In this document: positions 1 to 5,508 of the stretch, piece by piece | Layout of the letters: each line of letters begins with the position of its first letter | Position numbering within the stretch: position 1 is the first letter of the stretch | NCBI GenBank assembly: GCA_028690255.1 | Contig: JAQVBP010000090.1 | Location: 1-5,813 of the forward strand | DNA length: 5,813 nucleotides | Direction: 5' to 3' | From: Methanosarcinaceae archaeon | GTDB lineage: Archaea; Halobacteriota; Methanosarcinia; Methanosarcinales; Methanosarcinaceae | The notes under the pieces: model-generated | Database searches by the model: none | What the model was told of the DNA's origin: nothing | The model's input: only the letters and a program-made list of their open reading frames with translations | Position numbers and translations under genes: made by a program

Positions 1-60
1 TCTACTATCGGAAATGTTAGTAAAGAAGCTGTCGAATATTACATACGGAATCAGGGTTGA
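1..60 (+). CDS. tnpB: TnpB-like transposon protein, C-terminal end only (partial at window edge)
   Basis: Frame 1 is open from the first base and ends at TGA 58-60, giving 19 residues that begin STIGNVSKEAVEYYIRNQG. The short peptide alone is weak evidence. What supports the call is position: a perfect 8-bp hairpin with a CTAAAGA loop and a trailing TTTTACG follows 15 bases after the stop, which is the typical right end of IS200/IS605 and IS1341-type elements in archaea, where tnpB runs up to the end. TnpB is an RNA-guided nuclease encoded by these elements; its catalytic RuvC region would lie before this window, so whether the gene is intact cannot be judged. The element converges on the minus-strand DUF167 gene. 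Confidence 0.6.
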   Translation, partial: STIGNVSKEAVEYYIRNQG

Positions 61-75
61 AGTTGACGCTTATAT

Positions 76-98
76 CCCCTGAGCTAAAGACTCAGGGG
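76..98 (+). repeat. Right-end hairpin of the IS element / presumed 3' scaffold of the omega (re) RNA
   Basis: CCCCTGAG (76-83) and CTCAGGGG (91-98) are perfect 8-base inverted arms around the 7-base loop CTAAAGA. In the IS200/IS605 family such a hairpin is recognised by the TnpA transposase as single-stranded DNA. The same stretch, transcribed together with the tnpB 3' end, forms the scaffold of the RNA that guides TnpB, and the bases just outside the element act as the guide. The hairpin is directly visible; the RNA role is known for the family and inferred here. Confidence 0.7.
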
Positions 99-149
99 TT
101 TTACGCTTCTTCATATAAACTTAAAATTCCGGTTATCAGCCCGGCTCGT

Positions 150-476
150 TTATCGACCTGTTTCATTTAAGAGGGCACCAAGGACCGAAACTGTCTCTTC
201 AACCGAGACACCTTTTATATATATGGATTTCTTGCTACTCGTAGCCCCGCTTGTAATCATGATAGCCGAACTGTTTACCCCGAAAAGCCCGGCAAAGCTT
301 GCAATCAACTGTTCATTCGCTTTGCCTTTCTGGGCATTTTTAGTAAGTTTTACTTCTATACGCTTTCTCCATTCATTGTACCCGCCTGGTATGGACATGG
401 ACTTTGAGCCCGGGGTCACTTCAATGTCCAGAATAACTCCGTCACCATGGGCTTTTATTGCATCATCAAAAGGCAT
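150..476 (-). CDS. DUF167 / YggU-family (UPF0235) protein
   Basis: This 108-residue protein matches the DUF167 family, usually about 95-110 residues, so it looks full length. Family hallmarks are visible: an N-terminal strand followed by TPGSK (21-25), the central W36..RIEVKLT (39-45), the conserved A48-QKGKAN (49-54) segment before the helix, then SGATSSKK (76-83) and IKG (87-89). The fold is a small alpha/beta domain of unknown biochemical function; members occur in bacteria, archaea and eukaryotes. The ATG at 474-476 has no clear ribosome binding site just upstream, but a TATA-like box lies 20-28 bases before it, suggesting a leaderless or nearly leaderless mRNA. It is transcribed towards the IS end at its left and away from the amidohydrolase. 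Family call is confident; role is unknown. Confidence 0.88.
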   Translation of the reverse strand: MPFDDAIKAHGDGVILDIEVTPGSKSMSIPGGYNEWRKRIEVKLTKNAQKGKANEQLIASFAGLFGVNSSAIMITSGATSSKKSIYIKGVSVEETVSVLGALLNETGR

Positions 477-495
477 GACTCTAGCTTTTTTGGAA

Positions 496-504
496 TACTA
501 TAAA
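496..504 (-). promoter_or_regulatory. TATA-like box for the DUF167 gene
   Basis: On the minus strand the sequence reads TTTATAGTA, close to the archaeal box A consensus TTTAWATA. It lies 20-28 bases before the ATG, so a transcript starting about 25 bases downstream would begin at or next to the start codon. This is inferred from sequence and spacing only. Confidence 0.4.
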
Positions 505-932
505 TCAGTACCGACTTTTAAAGAGAAAAGAAGTGTAAAACTGAGACGGAATGTAAAATTAGAAAATTGATATAAATGTAGAATCGGGAAATAGTGCTGT
601 AGCCCGAACGCACTAACTCTGAAAATTCATCCTCTGGAATTTCCGCAGTCCTTTTCAGTTTCCCTCATGCCGGGCGTTTTCACACTATCAATGTACCGCA
701 TTGGGGTTGTCTGTACAATCATAGATAGGTGTCCCATTATCTCATGCAAGGACCTATACAATGCGATAGAGTTTTACATATTACTATTATGATATAAAGA
801 TAACGCCGTTTGAATGTATATCGTTTATCCGTAGTATACCTAATATATGTGGGTACACCCCGAGGGGTTCAAAACTCCACTACTCCACTTATAGAGAAAG
901 AGAAGGCTTGCAGAAATAAAAAAGGTATAATG

Positions 933-976
933 TATAAAAACTCACAGAGAATTCATCTTAAGGTAAGATTATATAG
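933..976 (+). promoter_or_regulatory. Candidate promoter region for the amidohydrolase gene
   Basis: Two A/T boxes lie ahead of the gene: TATAAAAA (933-940) and TTATATAG (969-976). Transcription about 25 bases beyond them would start near 965 or 1000, leaving leaders of roughly 80 or 43 bases before the ATG at 1043. Sequence alone does not decide between them, and other A/T boxes are present further upstream. Confidence 0.3.
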
Positions 977-1042
977 AATGCGTATATCAGGTGTTGCATA
1001 AGCTGAACATGGGTGTCGCTGCACCTGCAAAGGGGCTTAGAA

Positions 1043-2152
1043 ATGTACGGTACTGAACGGGTAATTTCCGGGACGATTATAGCGGGCCCGGAGCTGGAAC
1101 CGCTCGAAGGTTATATTTGCATAAAAAACGGGGTTATAAGAGAAATAGGGGAAGAACACACCAGTTCGACCAATATCATCGCCCCCTGTTTTGTGAATGC
1201 CCATACCCATCTTGGAGATTCCGTGTGCAAGGACCCTTCCCTTGGAAACTGTTCCGGATTCAGAATAAGTAAAGACCTGGATGCTCTTGTAAAACCTCCG
1301 GACGGGTTAAAACACCGGATTCTTCGGGAAACCTCCTACAGAGAGCTTGTAAAAAGCATGAAAAGGACCCTTCTGGACATGATCGAAACCGGGACCTGTG
1401 CTTTTGCGGATTTTCGGGAAGGGGGGCCTGTAGGAGTTTCTGCATTAAACGATGCCCTTCAAGGGTTGGAACTTGAATCCCTTATACTTGGAAGGCCTCT
1501 TGCACCTGAAAAACCCCTCCAGGTCGTATTAAGTGAGGTCAAAAGAGTACTCCTGCACTCAAGCGGGCTCGGGATGAGCGGGGCAAACGATATGAACTCC
1601 GAACTGCTCAGAGAAATTGCTGGTTTTACAAAAAAGCAAAAAAAACTTTTCGCCATCCATGCCGGGGAAAAAAAAAGGGACGATATAGAAAAAGCCCTCT
1701 CTCTTGAACCTGATTTCCTGGTTCATCTCACAAAAGCAAATAAAAAAGACCTTAAAACAGTAGCAGATGCCGGAATTCCCGTTGTTGTCTGCCCGAGGTC
1801 AAATTTTACAACCGGGGTTGGTATGGCTCCTGTTGCGGAAATGCTGGAAGCCGGAATTCCTGTTGCCGCAGGTACGGATAATGTAATGTTAAATTCTGTA
1901 AATATGTTTGCCGAAATGGAATTTTTGTCTAAACTTTTTTCTCTGAGTGACAGACAAGTATTTAAAATTTGCACACTTAATGGCTATTCAGTAATGGGGC
2001 TTCAATCCAGGGGTTTGATAGAAAAGGGGAATAAAGCGAAGCTTATGATCCTCAACGGGAACTCAAACAACCTTTCAGGGATAAAAGACCCTATATCCGG
2101 CATCGTCAGGCGAGCAAGGCCCAGTGATATAATATCCGTACTTCATTCATAA
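1043..2152 (+). CDS. Metal-dependent amidohydrolase, cytosine/adenosine deaminase-like
   Basis: The 369-residue protein has the amidohydrolase-superfamily layout: a small N-terminal beta segment (about 1-48), a TIM-barrel domain, and a C-terminal return to the beta segment (about 325-369). Visible metal and catalytic residues are the HxH pair H54/H56 in NAHTHLGDS, H206 and E209 in AIHAGE, H229 in LVHLT, and D279 in AGTDN. This set (HxH, HxxE, H, D) is that of the cytosine deaminase/chlorohydrolase/S-adenosylhomocysteine deaminase branch, which removes an amino or similar group from a heterocycle in the cytoplasm. The substrate cannot be read. The frame also opens at GTG 1013, but that lacks a ribosome binding site. 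ATG 1043 follows AGGGG (1031-1035) at 7 bases and starts directly at the conserved region, so I prefer it. A universal stress gene follows after 20 bases. Confidence 0.85.
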   Translation: MYGTERVISGTIIAGPELEPLEGYICIKNGVIREIGEEHTSSTNIIAPCFVNAHTHLGDSVCKDPSLGNCSGFRISKDLDALVKPPDGLKHRILRETSYRELVKSMKRTLLDMIETGTCAFADFREGGPVGVSALNDALQGLELESLILGRPLAPEKPLQVVLSEVKRVLLHSSGLGMSGANDMNSELLREIAGFTKKQKKLFAIHAGEKKRDDIEKALSLEPDFLVHLTKANKKDLKTVADAGIPVVVCPRSNFTTGVGMAPVAEMLEAGIPVAAGTDNVMLNSVNMFAEMEFLSKLFSLSDRQVFKICTLNGYSVMGLQSRGLIEKGNKAKLMILNGNSNNLSGIKDPISGIVRRARPSDIISVLHS

Positions 2153-2172
2153 TTAGCATATGGAGACATGAT

Positions 2173-2625
2173 ATGATGAGCGAGTTTTATAAGAACATAA
2201 TGATTGCAACCGACGGGTCAGAAAACACCAGCAGGGCAGTAAACTACGGAATTGAAATCGCAAAGCTCAGTGGGGCAACAGTACATGCGTTCTATGTGGT
2301 GGACACATCATCGTTTTCCTCAGTGCCTATGGATGCCGGCTGGGAAGCCATGTACCAAATTTTGAAAAAAGAAGGAGAGAAAGCAGTATCCGAAGTAAAG
2401 GAAATTGGAGATCTCGCCGGAGTCAAGGTCGAAGTGATGCTCAATGAGGGCCATCCGAGTGATGAAATCATTAATTTTGCAAAAGAAAATGAAATTGACC
2501 TGATAATAATGGGTACCCTCGGAAAAAGCGGAATTGACAGGTTCCTGCTGGGAAGTGTCGCTGAAAAAGTCGTCCGGAATTCCAGCGTTCCCGTGATGGT
2601 TGTCAGGAGCGGAGAAAAAACCTGA
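2173..2625 (+). CDS. Universal stress protein (UspA family), ATP-binding type
   Basis: The 150-residue protein has the length and Rossmann-like pattern of a single UspA domain. It begins with a strand and an acidic residue at D14 (IATDGS) and carries the nucleotide-binding signature G114-x2-G117-x9-G127-S128 near the C-terminus, followed by the typical SVPVMVV strand. That signature marks the ATP-binding subgroup (like the Methanocaldococcus MJ0577 protein), which usually act as cytoplasmic dimers and ATP-dependent switches. The start ATG 2173 follows GGAG (2162-2165) with 7 bases between; ATG 2176 is the next codon and also possible. The gene starts 20 bases after the amidohydrolase stop, so co-transcription is likely. 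The precise stress or partner is unknown. Its right neighbour is also of an adenine-nucleotide-sensing type. Confidence 0.93.
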   Translation: MMSEFYKNIMIATDGSENTSRAVNYGIEIAKLSGATVHAFYVVDTSSFSSVPMDAGWEAMYQILKKEGEKAVSEVKEIGDLAGVKVEVMLNEGHPSDEIINFAKENEIDLIIMGTLGKSGIDRFLLGSVAEKVVRNSSVPVMVVRSGEKT

Positions 2626-2747
2626 ACCCTTTCCAATAGCGAAAGAGCTCGATTCAGGAATAGAACTAAAATATCCAGAAGATACCCCGATTAATCAGGC
2701 TCAGTAAATCAAATAAACGCAGGTGAGACAACAAAGGTGTAGATAAC
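2626..2747 (+). other. Spacer between universal stress gene and CBS gene
   Basis: The 122 bases hold a small inverted repeat, CTTTC (2629-2633) and GAAAG (2641-2645), just after the stop of the stress protein, but no T-run follows it, so it is not a clear terminator. AGGTG (2735-2739) lies 8 bases before the next ATG and serves as its ribosome binding site. There is no strong TATA box, so read-through from the upstream gene is plausible. Confidence 0.4.
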
Positions 2748-3605
2748 ATGCCAAAAAACATATTCGTTGAAGATATCATGGTACGGGATGTTGTATGTGC
2801 AACTCTTCCCGGTTCCAGAGATGAAGTTCTGAAAATCCTGAAGAATAAACAGGTCTCCGGGGTCCCGGTGTTAAAGGATTCAATAGCTGTGGGAATTGTA
2901 TCCAGGACTAATCTCCTGCGCAACCCCGAAGAAGAGCAACTTGCCCTGCTCATGACAAGAGACCCGATTACTATCTCCCCGACCTCGGATCTGCAAACCG
3001 CTGCCAAGATGTTGCTCGAACACAACATCCGAAGGCTTCCCGTGGTCGATGACGGAAAACTTGTAGGGCTCATAACAGTTGCAGACGTGGTCGGTACGGT
3101 TGCTGATATGACCATAGACACCCCAATCAAGAACTATGTGGACAGCAAAGTCTTTGCAATATACAGTGAAACCCCTCTGCCCGTTGTCGCCAGGATCATG
3201 GAACTTTCCAGGCTCAAAGCCGTTCCCGTACTTGACGGAAACCTGGAACTCATCGGCATACTCTCAGATAGAGATATCATCGCGGCCAGTGTAATCGAAG
3301 ATTCCGTTGAAATGTCGAATATGTCTGCGGGTTCGGACGATGACGCCTGGACCTGGGAGTCCATGAGAGACACCATGAGCATCTACTACAGCGTATCCAG
3401 GATCAAGGTCCCTAACAACCTGATCGTAAGAGACGTTATGGTAAGAGAACCGATCACTGCTACGTATATATCCTCGGTAAGCGACTGCGCCCGGAAGATG
3501 AAAAGAAGCAGAATCGACCAGCTCCCGATTATCAACTCAAACCGGAAACTTCAGGGTTTCTTGAGGGATCGGGACCTGTTAAAACCCCTTATTGACGCCG
3601 AATAA
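2748..3605 (+). CDS. Protein with four CBS domains (two Bateman modules)
   Basis: The 285-residue protein is made almost entirely of CBS domains at about residues 7-58, 66-120, 127-182 and 226-283. Each shows the hydrophobic (V/L)P(V/I)(V/L/I) strand and a G(I/L/F)(V/I/L)xxxxx(L/I/V) signature: GIVSRTNLL, GLITVADVV, GILSDRDII and GFLRDRDLL. The last three keep the aspartate that usually contacts the ribose of a bound nucleotide; the first has N. No enzyme, transporter or DNA-binding domain is attached. CBS pairs bind AMP, ATP, S-adenosylmethionine or related ligands and commonly sense energy state in the cytoplasm. An acidic, tryptophan-containing linker (about 185-215, with SDDDAWTWES) separates CBS3 and CBS4, which is unusual spacing. 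The ATG follows AGGTG at a good distance. Partner and ligand are unknown. Confidence 0.92.
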   Translation: MPKNIFVEDIMVRDVVCATLPGSRDEVLKILKNKQVSGVPVLKDSIAVGIVSRTNLLRNPEEEQLALLMTRDPITISPTSDLQTAAKMLLEHNIRRLPVVDDGKLVGLITVADVVGTVADMTIDTPIKNYVDSKVFAIYSETPLPVVARIMELSRLKAVPVLDGNLELIGILSDRDIIAASVIEDSVEMSNMSAGSDDDAWTWESMRDTMSIYYSVSRIKVPNNLIVRDVMVREPITATYISSVSDCARKMKRSRIDQLPIINSNRKLQGFLRDRDLLKPLIDAE

Positions 3606-3660
3606 ATAAAACATTTTACATATTCTTTTTACTATTTTTTAAAAACGAAAGTTTCCGGAG
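3606..3660 (+). promoter_or_regulatory. T-rich terminator / TATA-like promoter and ribosome binding site ahead of the reductase gene
   Basis: The 62-base gap contains TTTACATA (3615-3622), a possible box A, then T-runs (TTTTT 3626-3630 and TTTTTT 3635-3640). T-runs are the main signal for archaeal transcription termination, so the upstream CBS message may end here. A transcript started from the box would begin at about 3645. GGAG (3657-3660) is 7 bases before the ATG of the reductase and is its ribosome binding site. The terminator and promoter roles are inferences. Confidence 0.4.
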
Positions 3661-3667
3661 CATAATC

Positions 3668-4366
3668 ATGGAAAAACCCTTTATTTTCATAAACTCAGCA
3701 ATGTCTGCGGACGGCAAGCTTTCAACAAAAGAGAGAAAACAGGTCAGGATCTCGGGAAAAAAAGACTTTGAACGGGTGGATGAACTTCGGGCTCAAGCTG
3801 ATGCAATTATGGTAGGCATAGGGACCGTGCTTGCGGATGATCCGAGCTTGACCGTGAAGTCATCTGAAAGAAAAGAAGCCAGAAAAGCCGAAGGCAGGGA
3901 AGAAAACCCGGTCAGGATTGTTGTGGACAGCCTGGCTCGCACCCCCCTTGAAGCCGATATTTTTAAAAAAGGGACAGGGATGCGGATCGTGGCCGTTTCA
4001 AACGCAGCTTCCGAGGAAAAAGTCCGAAAGCTTGAGGAAAAAGCCTGTGTAATCAGAGCCGGAAAAGACAAAGTTGACCTTTCGATACTTGCCGAAAACC
4101 TGAAAAAAATGGGCATCAACAGCCTTATGGTCGAAGGCGGAGCCACCTTAAACTGGGGAATGCTCTCCGCAGGGCTGGTTGATGAAATCTACACCTTCGT
4201 CGGAAACCTGATCATCGGAGGCACGGGGGCCCCGACCTTCGTTGACGGAGACGGGCTTACCGAAAATGAACTCCTGAAACTGGAATTGCTTTCCGCCGAA
4301 CAGATTGAAGAAGGGATGCTTTTAAGGTGGAAGGTAAAAAGGCCCGAGGGCCTGAAAAAAAGGTAA
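3668..4366 (+). CDS. arfC: 2,5-diamino-6-ribosylamino-4(3H)-pyrimidinone 5'-phosphate reductase
   Basis: The 232-residue protein is the stand-alone archaeal/fungal type of the RibD C-terminal reductase (DHFR-like fold), usually 215-250 residues, so it is full length. It reduces the ribose of the diaminopyrimidine phosphate to the ribityl form with NAD(P)H, an early step in making riboflavin and, in methanogens, the deazaflavin F420. Visible motifs are NSAMSADGK (9-17) at the substrate strand, IMVGIGTVLADDPSLTV (47-63), NPVRIVVDSLARTP (80-93), and the nucleotide and active-site segment VEGGATLNW (155-163) followed by VDEIYTFV. An Arg/Lys/Glu-rich insert at 66-78 is a variable loop. No deaminase domain is fused, as expected in archaea. 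It runs convergently to the YkgJ gene, with a pentanucleotide array between. The symbol follows usage for the methanogen enzyme; RIB7 is the yeast name. Confidence 0.92.
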   Translation: MEKPFIFINSAMSADGKLSTKERKQVRISGKKDFERVDELRAQADAIMVGIGTVLADDPSLTVKSSERKEARKAEGREENPVRIVVDSLARTPLEADIFKKGTGMRIVAVSNAASEEKVRKLEEKACVIRAGKDKVDLSILAENLKKMGINSLMVEGGATLNWGMLSAGLVDEIYTFVGNLIIGGTGAPTFVDGDGLTENELLKLELLSAEQIEEGMLLRWKVKRPEGLKKR

Positions 4367-4438
4367 AAGGCTCCAAACCCCCTTTTTCATCACTCCCCCC
4401 TATACATTATTATTTTTCACAATCAGTTTTCATATATA
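4367..4438 (+). terminator. Possible terminator region downstream of the reductase gene
   Basis: After the reductase stop come CCCCC then TTTTT (4382-4386), further T-runs at 4412-4417 and 4427-4430, and then the TATTT array. There is no strong hairpin. T-rich DNA alone is enough for many archaeal terminators, so this tract plus the array is the likely end of the plus-strand message. Confidence 0.35.
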
Positions 4439-4511
4439 TTTATTTTATTTTATTTTATTTTATTTTATTTTATTTTATTTTATTTTATTTTATTTTATTT
4501 TATTTTATTTT
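4439..4511 (+). repeat. Perfect TATTT pentanucleotide tandem array, about 14.6 copies
   Basis: Fourteen uninterrupted copies of TATTT fill 4441-4510, and period-5 identity extends to 4439 and 4511. The array lies between the convergent reductase (stop 4366) and YkgJ (stop 4495) genes and overlaps the last codons of the latter. Read on the plus strand it is a series of four-T runs, so it could help end the reductase transcript; read on the minus strand it is AAATA and carries a stop in every frame every 15 bases. Perfect arrays of this kind are prone to change in copy number. Confidence 0.95.
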
Positions 4512-5214
4512 TCCCTGGGGTACACTTTTCAAACCCGCCCTCGCAGTACACAAAGACCTCGATATCAATATCCCCTTTTAGGAAATCCCGCATCTGTTTA
4601 TCATAGATTCTCTGGACGTGTTTGAGCCCATATTTCTTGAAGTGAACCTTTAAAGTCTCCAGAAAACCGATCGACTGCAGGAGAAAGGCCTCTTCATATA
4701 CTTTTGTATCTTCCGCAAGCGCTTCACACTCAGTCCCCCCCATTTCGGAATGATAGCTCCCATGCTCGTTCAGGCCGCTGAGCTGTCTCCAGTCCACACA
4801 GCCGTTTTCATCGGCTTCCCTGTGGAGCATGTAAGGGTAAACCCTGCAAATTGTGGGGCGCTTCCCATAGATTTTGCAGCGGCCGGCTTCAAGAAAAACA
4901 CAGGAACCGTCCGCTTTTGTCTTCAGGGCATAGCCCGAGACATAAAACCTGCCGGTCTGGTCGCAGAATTCATAATAAGGAGCAGGAACAAGGGCTTCGG
5001 GGTCAATGGCCCTGATTGCGGCCACGTCCGAGTCGAGCAAAAAAACGTGATCATTAAACTCCTTCGTACAGCAACGACCGCAGAGTTCGCATTTGAAACC
5101 GATTTCCCCGATTATCCCGGCAAACTTTTCATCCGGATAATTCCTTACGGCTTCAAGTTCTTCTTTCGCTTCGGTAAGCCTATTATCTATTGACCTGTTT
5201 TTAACGTTAATCAC
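4495..5214 (-). CDS. YkgJ-family cysteine-cluster protein (putative Zn/Fe-S binding)
   Basis: The 239-residue protein has the YkgJ (Zn/Fe-chelating CxxCxxCC) signature: C42-x2-C45-x2-C48-C49 (FKCELCGRCC). These are followed by C84, C105 in DGSCVFL, C113 in GRCKIY and C123 in KRPTICRVYPY, the usual order for the family. Four more cysteines (139, 163, 224, 231) follow in a C-terminal extension. Members are often annotated as Fe-S oxidoreductases, but the reaction is unknown. No signal peptide or membrane segment is visible, so it is probably cytoplasmic. The only start codon before the motif is GTG 5212-5214; TGA is in frame two codons upstream. The GTG lies within AAAGGTGAT, itself ribosome-binding-site-like, so initiation is unusual. 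The final residues NKIK and the stop are encoded by the TATTT array. Family call is confident, start less so. Confidence 0.88.
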   Translation of the reverse strand: MINVKNRSIDNRLTEAKEELEAVRNYPDEKFAGIIGEIGFKCELCGRCCTKEFNDHVFLLDSDVAAIRAIDPEALVPAPYYEFCDQTGRFYVSGYALKTKADGSCVFLEAGRCKIYGKRPTICRVYPYMLHREADENGCVDWRQLSGLNEHGSYHSEMGGTECEALAEDTKVYEEAFLLQSIGFLETLKVHFKKYGLKHVQRIYDKQMRDFLKGDIDIEVFVYCEGGFEKCTPGKNKIK

Positions 5215-5251
5215 CTTTCAGGAAAAAACATATTCGGAGCGTGTCCGTAAC

Positions 5252-5260
5252 ATTTAATTA
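5252..5260 (-). promoter_or_regulatory. TATA-like box for the YkgJ-family gene
   Basis: The minus strand reads TAATTAAAT 38-46 bases before the GTG start. A transcript starting about 25 bases downstream would begin near 5230, giving a leader of roughly 16 bases. This rests on sequence and spacing alone; the whole region is A/T-rich. Confidence 0.3.
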
Positions 5261-5312
5261 CTAGCATTTCTTTCTATGATAAACCCAATGCCTGATGGCA
5301 GGTATATTTTCA

Positions 5313-5348
5313 CAAGTCAGGACTTCCGCGGCAAGTATCACTGACTTG
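5313..5348 (+). repeat. Long inverted repeat / hairpin
   Basis: CAAGTCAG (5313-5320) and CTGACTTG (5341-5348) are perfect inverted arms. Inside them ACTT (5322-5325) pairs with AAGT (5333-5336), closing a 7-base loop CCGCGGC, so about 12 base pairs can form with a small internal loop. Overlapping its right arm begins a tandem pair of CTTGAAAT-containing 13-mers (5345-5370, 11 of 13 identical), then TTTTT. It could be a terminator, a regulatory site or part of a small RNA. Confidence 0.6.
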
Positions 5349-5469
5349 AAATACTGGCTTGAAATTCAGGTTTTTATTCTTGATATTATCGATTAAAAAT
5401 TATCCATTAAAAGGTCATCGGTTAACGTGCAACCTGAGACAAATTGGCACTAAACCAGACAAATATTAA

Positions 5470-5495
5470 TTAAATAACATTGGTTAAATAACATT
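5470..5495 (+). repeat. Two 12-base direct repeats, possible operator in the promoter region
   Basis: TTAAATAACATT occurs at 5470-5481 and 5484-5495, a spacing of 14 bases, with a weaker third match (TTAATAAACA, 5499-5508). The repeats lie 75-100 bases before the small basic gene in a stretch that also looks like a box A region, so they could be binding sites for a regulator or simply A/T-rich redundancy. Confidence 0.45.
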
Positions 5496-5508
5496 AACTT
5501 AATAAACA

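Larger units (their letters stand above)
1..105 (+). mobile_element. Right end of an IS200/IS605 (IS1341-like) element
   Basis: The segment combines the tnpB-like 3' end with a sub-terminal hairpin and a T-rich tail (TTTTACGC, 99-106). In this family the ends are hairpins and not terminal inverted repeats, and no target duplication is made, so the exact border cannot be read from one side; I place it within a few bases of 105. The left end and any tnpA lie outside the window. Confidence 0.6.
477..1042. other. Long intergenic stretch with inverted repeats and promoter-like boxes, no convincing gene
   Basis: No open frame here resembles a protein I recognise. The longest candidate (810-1001, 63 codons) has atypical composition, no ribosome binding site and no family match. 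The stretch contains a plus-strand TATA-like box (TATAAATG, 571-578). Inverted arms follow: CTGAAAA 619-625 with TTTTCAG 652-658, CGCATTG 697-703 with CAATGCG 759-765, and ATAGG 725-729 with CCTAT 753-757. There is also an ACCC/GGGT hairpin at 857-868 and a tandem pair of ACTCCACT at 874-889. It may hold a small RNA, a long leader, or decayed mobile DNA. Confidence 0.5.

Noticed and set aside
223..570. 115-codon plus-strand frame
   Set aside because: It lies opposite the well-supported DUF167 gene and has no family features; it is a shadow frame.
559..671. Minus-strand open stretch (peptide containing TAEIPEDEFSELVRSGYS) as a decayed gene
   Set aside because: It is only about 40 residues before low-complexity sequence, lacks a start codon and resembles no family I know; it may be debris but cannot be supported.
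862..888. GGGGTTCAAAACTCC, similar to the T-arm of a tRNA and so a possible tRNA end or attachment site
   Set aside because: The arm pairs poorly, no matching acceptor 5' strand, D-arm or anticodon arm is found about 50-75 bases upstream, and no second copy exists in the window.
810..1001. 63-codon plus-strand open frame containing GTPRG, slightly reminiscent of the GTPQGG motif of group II intron reverse transcriptases
   Set aside because: The flanking residues do not fit a reverse transcriptase, no intron domain V is visible, there is no ribosome binding site, and the frame overlaps promoter-like A/T boxes. Most likely chance.
4344..4355. GGCC-CGAG-GGCC hairpin at the reductase 3' end as a terminator
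   Set aside because: The stem is only 4 bp, lies inside the coding region, and is followed by A's on the plus strand; on the minus strand the T's precede the hairpin.
4439..4511. CRISPR array
   Set aside because: The unit is 5 bases with no spacers; it is a simple-sequence repeat.
4327..4581. 84-codon plus-strand frame with a run of Phe/Ile/Leu/Tyr resembling a membrane segment
   Set aside because: The hydrophobic stretch is only the translation of the TATTT array; the frame overlaps the reductase end and the YkgJ gene.
4750..5193. 147-codon plus-strand frame
   Set aside because: It is antisense to the YkgJ-type gene, whose conserved cysteine pattern identifies the true coding strand.
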